From: Rhodobacterales bacterium
GTDB taxonomy: Bacteria > Pseudomonadota > Alphaproteobacteria > Rhizobiales > Stappiaceae
Assembly (NCBI GenBank): GCA_008107755.1
Contig: VIRH01000141.1
Span: 124,001-188,000, forward strand
Length of the DNA stretch: 64,000 nucleotides
Direction of reading: 5' to 3'
Position 1 is the stretch's first letter; each line of letters opens with the position of its first letter. A program made the position numbers and the translations under genes. Positions 24,435 through 33,253 of this stretch are shown here, piece after piece. The notes under the pieces were generated by a model. The model was not told the DNA's origin and made no database searches. It saw only the letters and a list, made by a program, of their open reading frames with translations.

Positions 24435-25241
24435 CTACTTGCTCCACAGTCTGTAAAAATGATGGACCGGCCCGTGCCCCGCGCCGACATCAAGCGTATC
24501 GGCGGCGGCGATGGCGGCATGGATGTAGGTCTTGGCGGACCGGATGGCGGATTCCATCGTGTCGCCCTTTGCAAGCCCCGCCGCGATGGCGGACGAGAGC
24601 GTGCACCCGGTCCCGTGGGTATTTTCGGTGACGATGCGCTGCTCGCGCAGCCAGAGCGCGGTGCCGTCGGATCCAAGAAAAAGGTCCGAGCTTTCCGCGC
24701 CGTTGCCGTGCCCGCCCTTCAGAAGCACGCCCTTAGCGCCCCTCTCCATCAGGCTGTGCGCCTGCGCCAGCATGCCTTCCTCGGTCTGCGCCGGGTCACA
24801 GCCGAGCATGCGGGCAGCTTCGTGGAGGTTGGGCGTGATGAGATCGGCGAGCGGCATCAGGACGCTCATCAGGCAATCAACGGCTGTATCGGCAAGAAGC
24901 GGGTCGCCGGACGCGGCCACCATCACCGGGTCGAGAACAACGGCCCCGGTCTCATGTCTCTGAAGACCGTCGGCGACGGTCTCGATGATTTCCGTGCGCG
25001 ACAGCATTCCGATCTTGGTCGCCGTCACCTTCAGGTCGGAATAGACCGCATCCATCTGCGCCTTGACGAAATCCGGCGGCACATCATGAATGCCGGTGAC
25101 GCCGAGTGTGTTCTGAGCGGTCAGGGCCGCCAGAACGCTGGCGCCGTAAACACCGTTGGCCGAAAAGGTCTTGAGGTCGGCCTGGATACCGGCGCCGCCG
25201 CCGGAATCCGACCCTGCTATGGTCACCGCAATGGCGGTCAT
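24435..25241 (-). CDS. thiD: hydroxymethylpyrimidine/phosphomethylpyrimidine kinase ThiD
   Basis: A 268-residue ribokinase-fold kinase that phosphorylates HMP to HMP-P and HMP-PP for thiamine synthesis and salvage. Landmarks: start AIAVTIAGSDSGGGAGIQADLKTF, GASVLAALTAQNTLGV, VLDPVMVAASGDPLL, and the anion-hole/catalytic loop ENTHGTGCTLSSAIAAGLA with the Cys of G-T-G-C-T. The length is normal for ThiD. GGAGG precedes the ATG. It lies 32 bases downstream of thiM and is fused in transcription to dctP. Regulation is through the riboswitch at 26.14-26.24 kb. Confidence 0.96.
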   Translation of the reverse strand: MTAIAVTIAGSDSGGGAGIQADLKTFSANGVYGASVLAALTAQNTLGVTGIHDVPPDFVKAQMDAVYSDLKVTATKIGMLSRTEIIETVADGLQRHETGAVVLDPVMVAASGDPLLADTAVDCLMSVLMPLADLITPNLHEAARMLGCDPAQTEEGMLAQAHSLMERGAKGVLLKGGHGNGAESSDLFLGSDGTALWLREQRIVTENTHGTGCTLSSAIAAGLAKGDTMESAIRSAKTYIHAAIAAADTLDVGAGHGPVHHFYRLWSK

Positions 25242-25273
25242 CTAAGCCTCCTGTGGTGCAGATTGTAGAAAAG

Positions 25274-26047
25274 TCAGCCAGCTCCGAGCCGCATCTCGAT
25301 GTCCCGCGCACTCATTGCGTAAAGGGCATCGAGAAGTTCCGGCACGAGTGTGCCGGGGCCACCGGAATTCTCCGCGCCAATCTCACCTGCGATGTTGAAC
25401 ACCGACAGGCCGCAGGCGGCTGCAAGGGCCGTATCCTCTTCAACCGCCGCAAAGGCTGCCAGCACCGCGCCGCCGGCACAACCGGTCGCCGTCACCCGGG
25501 CCAGCAGCGGGTGACCGTTGAGCAGCCGAAAATCCTCGCCGCGGCTCTCGATCAGATCAACCTGGCCCGTCACGGCGAACACCGTTCCCTCGGAGATCAG
25601 AGTATCGGCGTCACTTCGATCGCTGAAGAGCGCATCGAACTCCGCCTGATTGAGACGGACGAGATCCGGACCGGCCTCAACAAGTTGTCTCGCAAACGCA
25701 CAGCGGACAGGAGAGCGATTGACGAAGACCGGGTCGACAGACACCGGCTTGCCTGCGGATCGCGCGGCCTCGATCGCCAACGGGATCGCAGCGCGGCGCG
25801 CCTCATCCAGGGTGCCCAGATTGACCAGCAGCGCATCCGCGCTTGCTGCAAACCCGGCAACTTCTTCTTTGGCGATGGTCATGGACGGAACCGCCCCCAG
25901 CGCCAGAAGGGCGTTGGCGGTAAAGGACTGCGCGACCGCATTGGTGATCGTGTGCACGCGTGGCGCCTTTTCCCGAACTCTTTCGAGAAGCCGGAAGACC
26001 GTGTCGGGAGACAGCGCTTGCGTGGTGGCTGCAACGGACAGCTTCAT
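25274..26047 (-). CDS. thiM: hydroxyethylthiazole kinase ThiM
   Basis: A 257-residue kinase that phosphorylates 4-methyl-5-hydroxyethylthiazole in the thiamine salvage pathway. Diagnostic segments: VHTITNAVAQSFTANALLALGAVPSM (the V-x-x-x-x-N substrate region), VDPVFVNRSPVR, and NGHPLLARVTATGCAGGAVLAAF, where T-A-T-G-C carries the catalytic Cys/anion hole. The ATG at 26047 has GAGG 8 bases upstream; a start 27 bases earlier is possible but less likely. It is the first gene after the TPP riboswitch. No thiE is visible in the window. Confidence 0.95.
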   Translation of the reverse strand: MKLSVAATTQALSPDTVFRLLERVREKAPRVHTITNAVAQSFTANALLALGAVPSMTIAKEEVAGFAASADALLVNLGTLDEARRAAIPLAIEAARSAGKPVSVDPVFVNRSPVRCAFARQLVEAGPDLVRLNQAEFDALFSDRSDADTLISEGTVFAVTGQVDLIESRGEDFRLLNGHPLLARVTATGCAGGAVLAAFAAVEEDTALAAACGLSVFNIAGEIGAENSGGPGTLVPELLDALYAMSARDIEMRLGAG

Positions 26048-26140
26048 GCCGCACCTCGCTGAGCAAGGCGACAAGAGCGTGCGGGACGATTGCGTCCTGA
26101 AGTGTCTGGAAATCTGCGGCGATGTGCCTTGAATCGACTC

Positions 26141-26238
26141 ATCTCAAATCCCTCCGCCGGTATCAGCCGGATCAGGTTCAAGGAGTTGGCCGAATGCCTC
26201 TCAGCCCGATCCAGGATCGCCGGGCACCCCCATGAGAC
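26141..26238 (-). ncRNA. TPP riboswitch (THI element) ahead of thiM-thiD-dctP
   Basis: On the minus strand the sequence shows the conserved TPP aptamer: the GGGGTGCC segment, then GGGCTGAGAGG, CTTGAACCTGATCCGG, and TGATACCGGCGGAGGGA closing the structure. These are the signature strings of the class. It lies about 95 bases upstream of the thiM start. The expected action is to reduce expression of thiM, thiD and the following gene when thiamine pyrophosphate is abundant, probably by hiding the thiM ribosome site. Confidence 0.96.
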
Positions 26239-26378
26239 ATCTGAACGACTAACAAGCATCGCCCGGGATTTCAAGTCCCGCCCGCCGGTTCAGCCAGTCG
26301 CATCGGCAATTGACTGCGTGGAAGAGATGCGCGATGTCCTTGGGAACAGAATGACAGCCTAAAACGCCGGAGCGCCGC

Positions 26379-26615
26379 ATGACCCCGTTTTTCGTGATGA
26401 TCAAGTGCCAGCTTGGCAAGACCTATCAGGTCGCCAACGCCATCGCCGATGCGGAGATCGCTTCGGAGACCTATTCCACCAGCGGCGATTACGATCTCCT
26501 GGTGAAGTTCTATATCGATGATGGCGCGGATATCGGCCATTTCGTGAATGAGAAGGTTCACCCGATCGACGGCATTCAGGACACCAAGACCATCATAACC
26601 TTCAAGGCGTTCTGA
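26379..26615 (+). CDS. stand-alone Lrp/AsnC ligand-binding (RAM) domain protein
   Basis: A 78-residue protein consisting only of the alpha-beta ligand domain of Lrp/AsnC regulators: VMIKCQLGKTYQVANAIADA, SGDYDLLVKFYIDDGADIGHF and a C-terminal strand DTKTIITFKAF. There is no DNA-binding helix-turn-helix. Such SALD proteins form ring-shaped oligomers, and their role is mostly unknown; they may sense amino acids or co-assemble with full-length Lrp proteins. The ATG has GGAG close upstream. It is divergent from the riboswitch and convergent with the DMT transporter gene. Confidence 0.93.
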   Translation: MTPFFVMIKCQLGKTYQVANAIADAEIASETYSTSGDYDLLVKFYIDDGADIGHFVNEKVHPIDGIQDTKTIITFKAF

Positions 26616-26766
26616 CCTCTCCCCACCGCATTCCCGCGCAAGGAGGGCTCGGTTCCTTGGGAGATCGCAAGCGCGTTCTCCCGGTTCCTGGCTTTGCCGC
26701 TCTCGATGCCCTGCCCGTCATCCGTCACGTCAAGGCGTGGCACAGAGCGGTCCCGCGCAGCCCCGG

Positions 26767-27768
26767 TCAGGCCTTGGAGGGAGACGATGCCCTGCGATCC
26801 TTGGTGCGGTCGAGGCCGAGACGGTGTTCGCGGTAGATGACGAAGACGCCGGCCGCGATGACGATCACGGCACCGAGCACGACCGCGCGCTCCGGCACCT
26901 CGGAAAACACCAGCCACCCGACGATGATCGCCCAGAGCATGTTGACATAATCGAAGGGAGCGATGGTGGAGGCGTCAGCGAAACGATAGCTCTGCGTGAG
27001 GAGGATCTGGCCGACGCCGCCGGCCAGTCCGATGATCAGAAGCAGCATTCCGGTAAAGGCATCGGGTATGAACCAGGCCTGACCTGGCAGGAAATAGCCG
27101 AGCGGAAAGGTCAGGAGCGCGAGGACGGAAGACGCCCCGGAAAACCAGGTCACGATGGTGGATGTGCGCTCGGTCTCGCAGAGCTTGCGCACGGTGATCA
27201 TGGCAAGCGCCGCGAATGCCGCGGCCAACACGCCTAGAAACGCACCGATCGTCGCCGTGCTGTCGAATTCGCCCTTGCCCAGATGCGGTGACAGAACCAC
27301 GAGAATACCGAGGAAGCCGACGCCGACAGCGCTCCAACGATAGATCCTGACCTTTTCCTTCAGGAGAAAGAACGCGAAGACAACCACCATGAGCGGTGTC
27401 GCGAAACCGATCGCCGTCGCATCGGGAAGCGGCAGCAGATGGAGCGCGGTGAAGGAACACACCATGGCCGTCAGACCGATGATTGCCCGTGTCATGTGAC
27501 CAACCGGATTGGAGGTCGTGAACGCGAGGCCGAGTTCTCCGCGCATGGAAACCATCAGCAGCACCGGAAAAAGGCCGAAGAAGTTTCGGGCGAAAACCAG
27601 CTGTCCCATGGGCACGGTTTCGGCCGCGATCTTGAGCGCGGTCAGCATGATGTAGAAAACGATCGTCGAGGACAGTTTCAGCGCGATGCCGAGCAAGGGG
27701 GCCTGACGGGTCATTCCGGTTGGTGCGGGTGTTCCGGAAACCCGGTTCCTTGCGCCGAAGAGCGACAT
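26767..27768 (-). CDS. DMT-family (EamA) drug/metabolite transporter
   Basis: A 333-residue membrane protein with about ten helices in two EamA halves. The first half contains GQLVFARNFFGLFPVLLM and LPLPDATAIGFATPLMVVVFA (P-x-x-x-A-T-A-x-x-F-A-x-P), and the second contains YRFADASTIAPFDYVNMLWA. It is probably an exporter of amino acids, nucleobases or similar metabolites; the substrate is unknown. The ATG at 27768 (MSLFGARNR) has GGAAG upstream. A longer reading from 27837 adds an unlikely Pro/Ser-rich leader. A paralogue with the same motifs lies at 35634-36635. Confidence 0.92.
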   Translation of the reverse strand: MSLFGARNRVSGTPAPTGMTRQAPLLGIALKLSSTIVFYIMLTALKIAAETVPMGQLVFARNFFGLFPVLLMVSMRGELGLAFTTSNPVGHMTRAIIGLTAMVCSFTALHLLPLPDATAIGFATPLMVVVFAFFLLKEKVRIYRWSAVGVGFLGILVVLSPHLGKGEFDSTATIGAFLGVLAAAFAALAMITVRKLCETERTSTIVTWFSGASSVLALLTFPLGYFLPGQAWFIPDAFTGMLLLIIGLAGGVGQILLTQSYRFADASTIAPFDYVNMLWAIIVGWLVFSEVPERAVVLGAVIVIAAGVFVIYREHRLGLDRTKDRRASSPSKA

Positions 27769-27882
27769 GATGACTTCCGTGGACCGACGCGGACACGAGT
27801 TGGCCGGCGGCGCGTCGGACCGCGGAACCGCCGGCATCGGAACGGGATTGCCCCGGCTGGACTGCCGGTATGATGGTGAGTA

Positions 27883-29124
27883 TCAGGCCCGGGTTTCCGA
27901 AACCTGAACCGCCGCGGCGGCTTCCCGCTCGGCGATGGCGACCTCGAACCCCTTGAGTCGTTTGTAGATCGACAGGAGTTCGATGATCGTCGTCCAGGAG
28001 TTGACCAGATACTGGAAGGACGACGACACCTGCCCGAACGCCGTCAGGATCTGCTGAACGATGCCATAGGTGATCTTGGCGGCCACGATCGTCGGAACAA
28101 GGATGAAGTAGGTGAACAGATTGTCCGCCTGAAGATACACGCCGCGGAACAGATTGAAATAGAGATAGTGGAAATAAAGCCGGAAATAGTTCCGGCGCAC
28201 ATGGGAGAAGAGTTCGGCGAGCGTCGCCGGCTGTGCCCGGTGCTCATAATCCTCGCCATAGACGAGTTCCTTACGATAGGCCGCCTCGACCCGCTGGTTG
28301 TGAAACTCCAGCCCGGGCAGCTTGATGCCGACGACCGCCAGCAGGACCGTGCCGAAGAGGGACCAGACGATTGCCGCCGTGAATAGCGGGGCGGGAATTG
28401 CACCGACGATCGGCAGCTCGGTGACATTGCTCGACAGGGCGAACAGAACGGGAAGAAAGGCGATGAGCGTCATCACGGCATCGATCATGGAAACACCGAG
28501 ACCTTCCATGATCGAGGCAAAGCGCATCGTGTCCTCCTGGATACGCTGCGAGGCACCTTCGATATGGCGAACATTCTCCCACTTGGCGACGTAATAATCG
28601 TTCATCGCCGTGCGCCAGCGGAAAATGTAGTGACTGACGAAGAACCGAGTCATGATGTACATCAGCACCCAGATCGAGACGATCTCGGCAAAGAGGATCA
28701 TCAGGGAATAGAAATCCCAGACCGTTATCCCCTCCTCCCCCTGCAGCGCGAACTGCAAGAGATCGCCGAAGGGACGCCGCCAGTTGTTGATCGCGACGGA
28801 CACCTGGACGTTGTAGTAGGTCATGAAGATGATCAGCGCCGATCCCCATATCGACCAGAGCTGCCAGCGGTGATCCCGCGAGTAGAACCACCAGAACCCG
28901 CCAAACAGCCCTGTGCAGATCGCGTAGTAGACGTAGAACCACAGGAAGCCCGGCGTGACGAAGAAACCGAGACCGATTGGCGGGTCCCCTTCCGGCTGAC
29001 CCCCGAAGCCGAGCTGCCCGCTCAGGTCCTCGGCAAAGCTGTACCAGAACACGATGGCGGCAAGGGCCCAGATGGCGGCGGAGGAAAAAAACAGTTTCGG
29101 CTTGGGAAAGAAGGACTGAAACAA
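27883..29124 (-). CDS. sbmA: SbmA/BacA-family peptide transporter
   Basis: A 413-residue inner-membrane protein of the SbmA/BacA family (proton-driven peptide importers with an ABC-exporter-like membrane fold and no ATPase domain). Features: MFQSFFPKPKLFF start, a first helix, WFYVYYAICTGLFGGFWWFY, WRTAMNDYYVAKWENVRHIEGASQRIQEDT and FRLYFHYLYFNLFRGVYLQADN. The E-G-A-S-Q-R-x-Q-E-D motif is the family hallmark. BacA is needed for chronic host infection and for uptake of proline-rich and NCR peptides and B12-like cargo. The start is a TTG at 29124 behind AGGA 8 bases upstream; no better ATG exists near the conserved N-terminus. Confidence 0.95.
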   Translation of the reverse strand: MFQSFFPKPKLFFSSAAIWALAAIVFWYSFAEDLSGQLGFGGQPEGDPPIGLGFFVTPGFLWFYVYYAICTGLFGGFWWFYSRDHRWQLWSIWGSALIIFMTYYNVQVSVAINNWRRPFGDLLQFALQGEEGITVWDFYSLMILFAEIVSIWVLMYIMTRFFVSHYIFRWRTAMNDYYVAKWENVRHIEGASQRIQEDTMRFASIMEGLGVSMIDAVMTLIAFLPVLFALSSNVTELPIVGAIPAPLFTAAIVWSLFGTVLLAVVGIKLPGLEFHNQRVEAAYRKELVYGEDYEHRAQPATLAELFSHVRRNYFRLYFHYLYFNLFRGVYLQADNLFTYFILVPTIVAAKITYGIVQQILTAFGQVSSSFQYLVNSWTTIIELLSIYKRLKGFEVAIAEREAAAAVQVSETRA

Positions 29125-29500
29125 AGCTGTGGTCCTGTATCTGAAATCCGGCGAGACACCGGCCTGGAATCTCTGGTCACATTGCGTGAAGGACCGGTTG
29201 AATCAAATGAAATTTTGGCAAGAAACAGAGCCCGGACGCCGCAATTCCCGCGTTTTCACGCCGAGAACCGCGAAAGTGCCCGTGCTTGATTGTCAGAACA
29301 GACGATTGCAGGCCGGACCGGCAGCATCTCGGCCGACGGAGCGGCCCTGAAATGGGATCGAAAAACACGCTGCCACCCCGGTCCTGAGCCGGGACGGCAG
29401 ATGGTCGTTCACGTCGCCGGCACTTCAGGACGCGGAGACGGCGGCAAGAGCTTCAACTGCCGAAGCCGGTTCGAATATCGCGTCAGGCTGCGCGCCAGCG
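29125..29500. other. intergenic region upstream of sbmA
   Basis: About 375 bases lie between the sbmA start and the end of the CoxL-like gene, both on the minus strand. It should contain the sbmA promoter. No terminator with a T-tract, RNA gene or palindromic operator was seen. Confidence 0.45.
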
Positions 29501-31798
29501 TCAGCGCGCCGCCTGGATCGCTTCCCAGACCCGCAAGGGCGTGGCCGGCATGTCGATGACATCGCTTACGCCTGCACCGTCCTTTAGTGCCATCTGCAGC
29601 GCATTCATGACCGAGGCACAGCCGCCGATGGTGCCGGCTTCGCCTGCCCCCTTGATGCCCATGGCATTGGTCGTTGAGGGCACATTGCGTGTTTCGAAGT
29701 GAATGTCGGGGAGATCTCCGGCGCGGATCATCTGATAGTCGAGCAGCGACGCAGTGAGAAGCTGGCCGTCCTCATCATAGACCGTGTGCTCGCACAGGGC
29801 CTGACTGATGGCCGAAACCGCGCCGCCATGAACCTGCCCCGCCAGGAGAAGCGGGTTCACGGTGACGCCGAAATCGTCCACGATCACGTAATTCTGGATG
29901 GCAACGTCGCCCGTATCCGGATCGACTTCCAGTTCGCAGATATGCGAGCCGTTCGGATAGGTCGCCTCCCCCTGCTTGACCTCGTCCTTCGCGACGAGAG
30001 TCTGGCCGGCGCCAGCCGCGATTTCAGCCAGCGTCACCTGCCGGTCGGTACCGACCACACGAATGACACCGTCCTCCAGTTCCAGATCCTCCGGCCCGGC
30101 CTCGAGGCGCTCGGCCGCAAGTTCCTTCACCTTCTTCACCAGGGCGACGCTTGCCCCGCGAACGGAGGGCAGACCGATCGGGATCGAACGCGATCCACCC
30201 GTGCCGCCGCCTTTGGCGACACGGTCGGTGTCGCCCTGAATGACCTGAACATTCTCGATGCTGATGCCGAACTGCTCGGCGACAACCTGGCTGTAGGCCG
30301 TCGCATGGCCCTGACCATTGGTCTGGGTACCGATGAGGAGGGTCAGAGAGCCTTCACCGTCGAGCTCCAGCGTCGCTTCCTCGCTGCCGGGAAACGCGCA
30401 CGCCTCGATGTAGGAGCAGATGCCGATCCCGCGGTACTTGCCGTTGGCGGCACTCGCCTCCTGCCGGACCTTGAATCCCGCCCAGTCGGCAACCTCCAGC
30501 GCCCGCTCCAGATGACCGGAAAATTCGCCCGTGTCGTACATGCGGCCCGTCTGCGTCGTATAGGGCAGCTGATCCGGGGCAACGAAATTGCGCTTGCGAA
30601 TCTCGATCGGCCCAAGCCCGGTTTCCTCGCCGGCCTTGTCGATCAGACGCTCGATCAGATAAGCGGCCTCCGGGCGCCCTGCCCCGCGGAAGGCATCCGT
30701 CGGCACGGTGTTCATGTAGATGCCTTCGACTTTCGCGAAGATCGCCGGAATATCGTAGAGGCCGGAGGTCATGGACGTGCCGACGAAGGGGATGAACGGA
30801 CCGAACTGGTGCAGATAGGCGCCCATGGCAGCCTTTACATGCACCTTCATGCCAAGGATCTTGCCCTCACCGTCAAGCGCCAGCTCGGCATGGCTGAGAT
30901 TGTCGCGGCCATGGGCGTCCGTGACGAAATGGTCCATGCGGTCGCCCGCCCAACGCACCGGCTTGCCGGTCTTCTCGGCGGCGAGCATCGTCAGCGGGTA
31001 TTCCCGGTAGCAGAACATCTTGGTGCCGAAACCGCCACCGACTTCGGGCGTGAGGACCTGCAGCCTGCTTTCCTCAATGCCCAGAATGCTGCAAATCACG
31101 TCGCGCATGCCGTGGCCGCCCTGAGTGCCGACGGTCAGCTTGAAACGGCTGCTCTCGGACTTGAATTCGGCGACGCAGCCGCGCAGTTCCATGTAGTTGG
31201 CAACGATGCGGTTGTTGACCACATCGATGGACACCACCTTCTCCGCTTTCGCAAAGGCTTCCTCGGTCTTGCTCTGGTCGCCCTGGCCATAGGTGAAGGC
31301 AACGTTGCTGTCGAAGTCCGGCCACACCTTGGGAGCGTCCGGCGCAAGGGCGTTCTCGATACCGACGACGACGTCGAGAGGATCGTAGTCGACTTCCAGC
31401 ATTTCGGCCGCGGAGCGCGCTGCGTTCAGATCGTCCGCAACAACGAAGGCAATCGCATCGCCCACGTAGCGCACTTCGTCGGCGCACAGCACCGGCTGCG
31501 GCGGCAGCGGAAAATCCGACCCATCGATCTGTTTCGGCCGAGCCCGGGTCGGCATGGTCATGTCTGCCAGATCGGCGCCGGTCAGGACGAGATGCACGCC
31601 GTCCATAGCCCGGATCTCGTCGACATTCTCCAGACTGATCTTCGCATGGGCCATCGCCGACCGCAGGACATAGCCGTGCAGGCACCCTTCCGGCATGTAG
31701 TCGGCCGTGTAGATACCCTTGCCGGTAACAAGCGCTTCATCTTCCTTGCGGCGCAAAGGCGCACCGACACCGAACTTCGGAGGGACCATCTGGTTCAT
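29501..31798 (-). CDS. xanthine dehydrogenase/CoxL-family molybdopterin-binding subunit (orphan)
   Basis: A 765-residue large subunit of the molybdenum hydroxylase family. It opens with GVGAPLRRKEDEALVTGKG, as CoxL-type proteins do. It contains GGGFGTKMFCYREYPLTMLA (Mo-cofactor region), DAFRGAGRPEAAYLIERLID and the C-terminal GIKGAGEAGTIGG, whose Glu is the catalytic base in this family. The active-site loop is A-F-R-G-A-G-R, not A-Y-R-C-S-F-R of true CO dehydrogenase, so it is not a form I CoxL. The small Fe-S and FAD subunits normally encoded next to it are absent here. The substrate is unknown, probably an aldehyde or N-heterocycle. Confidence 0.93.
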   Translation of the reverse strand: MNQMVPPKFGVGAPLRRKEDEALVTGKGIYTADYMPEGCLHGYVLRSAMAHAKISLENVDEIRAMDGVHLVLTGADLADMTMPTRARPKQIDGSDFPLPPQPVLCADEVRYVGDAIAFVVADDLNAARSAAEMLEVDYDPLDVVVGIENALAPDAPKVWPDFDSNVAFTYGQGDQSKTEEAFAKAEKVVSIDVVNNRIVANYMELRGCVAEFKSESSRFKLTVGTQGGHGMRDVICSILGIEESRLQVLTPEVGGGFGTKMFCYREYPLTMLAAEKTGKPVRWAGDRMDHFVTDAHGRDNLSHAELALDGEGKILGMKVHVKAAMGAYLHQFGPFIPFVGTSMTSGLYDIPAIFAKVEGIYMNTVPTDAFRGAGRPEAAYLIERLIDKAGEETGLGPIEIRKRNFVAPDQLPYTTQTGRMYDTGEFSGHLERALEVADWAGFKVRQEASAANGKYRGIGICSYIEACAFPGSEEATLELDGEGSLTLLIGTQTNGQGHATAYSQVVAEQFGISIENVQVIQGDTDRVAKGGGTGGSRSIPIGLPSVRGASVALVKKVKELAAERLEAGPEDLELEDGVIRVVGTDRQVTLAEIAAGAGQTLVAKDEVKQGEATYPNGSHICELEVDPDTGDVAIQNYVIVDDFGVTVNPLLLAGQVHGGAVSAISQALCEHTVYDEDGQLLTASLLDYQMIRAGDLPDIHFETRNVPSTTNAMGIKGAGEAGTIGGCASVMNALQMALKDGAGVSDVIDMPATPLRVWEAIQAAR

Positions 31799-32191
31799 GT
31801 ATCTGGACCTGTTTTATTTTGACGGGAAGAGCTTCCCCTGGAATGTGCGTACGCCGGGAGCGCCGATTTCACTCCAGCATAATGCCCGAACACCCGGCTG
31901 ACCAGAGGGACGAGGCAACGGATTTCCGCACGTTGGACGGGAGCTGTTGGCGCCCATAAAACTGTCGGTCTGATCGCTGAAGGAGACAGGCCGCCCTCCG
32001 CAGCGCAAGGTGGGGACGAACTCACGTGCACGGACCAAATAGGCTCCCTCATCCTGAGGACCCCGCCCAGCGCTGTCTCGAAGGAGGAGCAGCAAACCCA
32101 AGGCGTGGCAAAAAGAGACCTGCGCCCCTGCAGCGGATGTCCCGAACGACAGAAGGCACCCCGCCTCCAGGCCGCGCCATCCGCAGCCTCG
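31799..32191. other. intergenic region between AstE-like and CoxL-like genes
   Basis: About 390 bases with no credible gene. The open frame across it gives a low-complexity Ser/Arg/Pro translation. It should hold the promoter of the CoxL-like gene (start at 31798). No hairpin terminator for the rim operon was recognised. Confidence 0.45.
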
Positions 32192-33253
32192 TCAGATGAT
32201 CTCGTCCTCGTCGAACAGCGGATCTGCCTCGAGTTGCGAGGAGAGACTGTCGAGGGTTTGCTCCGCGTCGTACCGTTCATTGAACTCGGCAATGTGAAAC
32301 AGCCCGTCGCCCTCGTTGATGACCGGCAGGTTGGTGCGCCCGACGATCAGGCCGCCTTTTTCCGTCAACACGTTCCGTTCGTTTTCCCCAAAGGGGTCGG
32401 AGACGATGCCGAGCAGCATCTCGGGCTCCACCACCTCGCCCACGGATTTGAAGGGTCTGAGCAGACCGCCGGCGGGAGAGCGCACCCAGTAGCTCGTCAT
32501 GCTGATGATGGAGCGCACACTCGGTCGGGTGATCCCCTTGGCACCGACCATCTTCAACTCGCGCATCACCCTGAGAACGCCTGAGACGCCGGCGCGGATG
32601 GTCATCTCGTCGAACCGCAGCCCCTCTCCGCCCTCGAAGACAAGCACGTCCGCATCCTTGAGATGGGCGGCGGCGCGCAACGAGCCTTCGCGGATCTTGG
32701 ACGTCATGATCACCGGCGCTCCAAATGCCTTGGCAAGCAACATGGTCTCGGTACGTGACGGCGACACGCGGATCTGCGGCAGGTTCGTCCGGTGGATCGC
32801 AGCCGAATGCAGATCGATGCCATAATTCGACCGGGCGACGATCTCGGTCATGAAGAGATGCGCCAGCCTGCCGGCCAAAGACCCGCGCTGGCTGCCGGGA
32901 AAGGACCGGTTGAGATCGCGTCGGTCCGGCAGGTAGCGGGAGTGGTTGAGAAAGCCGAAGGCATTGACGATCGGGATGACGAGAAGCGTGCCCTTCAGCT
33001 TTTCCAGTTCCTGGGCTTCCAGCTGGGGCGCCTTGAGCACCCGGCGCGCGATCTCAACCCCGATCACCTCGTCCCCGTGAACCGCCGCACTGACGAACAG
33101 AACGGGACCCGGCTTTCTGCCGTGAAGGACGTGGACGGACATGCTGACCGGCGTGTGGTCGGACAGCATGCTGACCGGAAGATCGACCGTGCGCCGAGTG
33201 CCCGGCGATATCGACCATTCGCCTATCTGGAAAGGCTTGACGTCCTTGCTCAC
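32192..33253 (-). CDS. succinylglutamate desuccinylase/aspartoacylase-family zinc carboxypeptidase
   Basis: A 353-residue M14-like zinc hydrolase. Zinc ligands are visible in AAVHGDEVIG (H-G-D-E, in place of the usual H-G-N-E) and later in YGIDLHSAAI (D-L-H). The C-terminal 90 residues form a barrel-like part (GEVVEPEMLLGIVSDPFGE) typical of the longer subgroup. It starts with a GTG that overlaps the rimK stop (GTGA), so it is translationally coupled to rimK and third in the operon. A plausible role is hydrolysis of a glutamate-containing amide made by RimK, but this is inference from linkage. It is not AstE of arginine catabolism, since no other ast gene is near. Confidence 0.9.
   Translation of the reverse strand: MSKDVKPFQIGEWSISPGTRRTVDLPVSMLSDHTPVSMSVHVLHGRKPGPVLFVSAAVHGDEVIGVEIARRVLKAPQLEAQELEKLKGTLLVIPIVNAFGFLNHSRYLPDRRDLNRSFPGSQRGSLAGRLAHLFMTEIVARSNYGIDLHSAAIHRTNLPQIRVSPSRTETMLLAKAFGAPVIMTSKIREGSLRAAAHLKDADVLVFEGGEGLRFDEMTIRAGVSGVLRVMRELKMVGAKGITRPSVRSIISMTSYWVRSPAGGLLRPFKSVGEVVEPEMLLGIVSDPFGENERNVLTEKGGLIVGRTNLPVINEGDGLFHIAEFNERYDAEQTLDSLSSQLEADPLFDEDEII

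Noticed and set aside
23400..25268. A 622-codon plus-strand frame opposite dctP and thiD
   Set aside because: Both minus-strand proteins are unmistakable family members. This frame crosses two genes and their junction without any motif.
29501..31798. True aerobic carbon monoxide dehydrogenase large subunit
   Set aside because: The form I active-site motif A-Y-R-C-S-F-R is absent and coxM/coxS are missing, so CO oxidation is not supported.
29699..31822. A 707-codon plus-strand frame opposite the CoxL-like gene
   Set aside because: The minus strand has a full set of molybdenum hydroxylase motifs; the plus-strand translation has none and looks like codon shadow.
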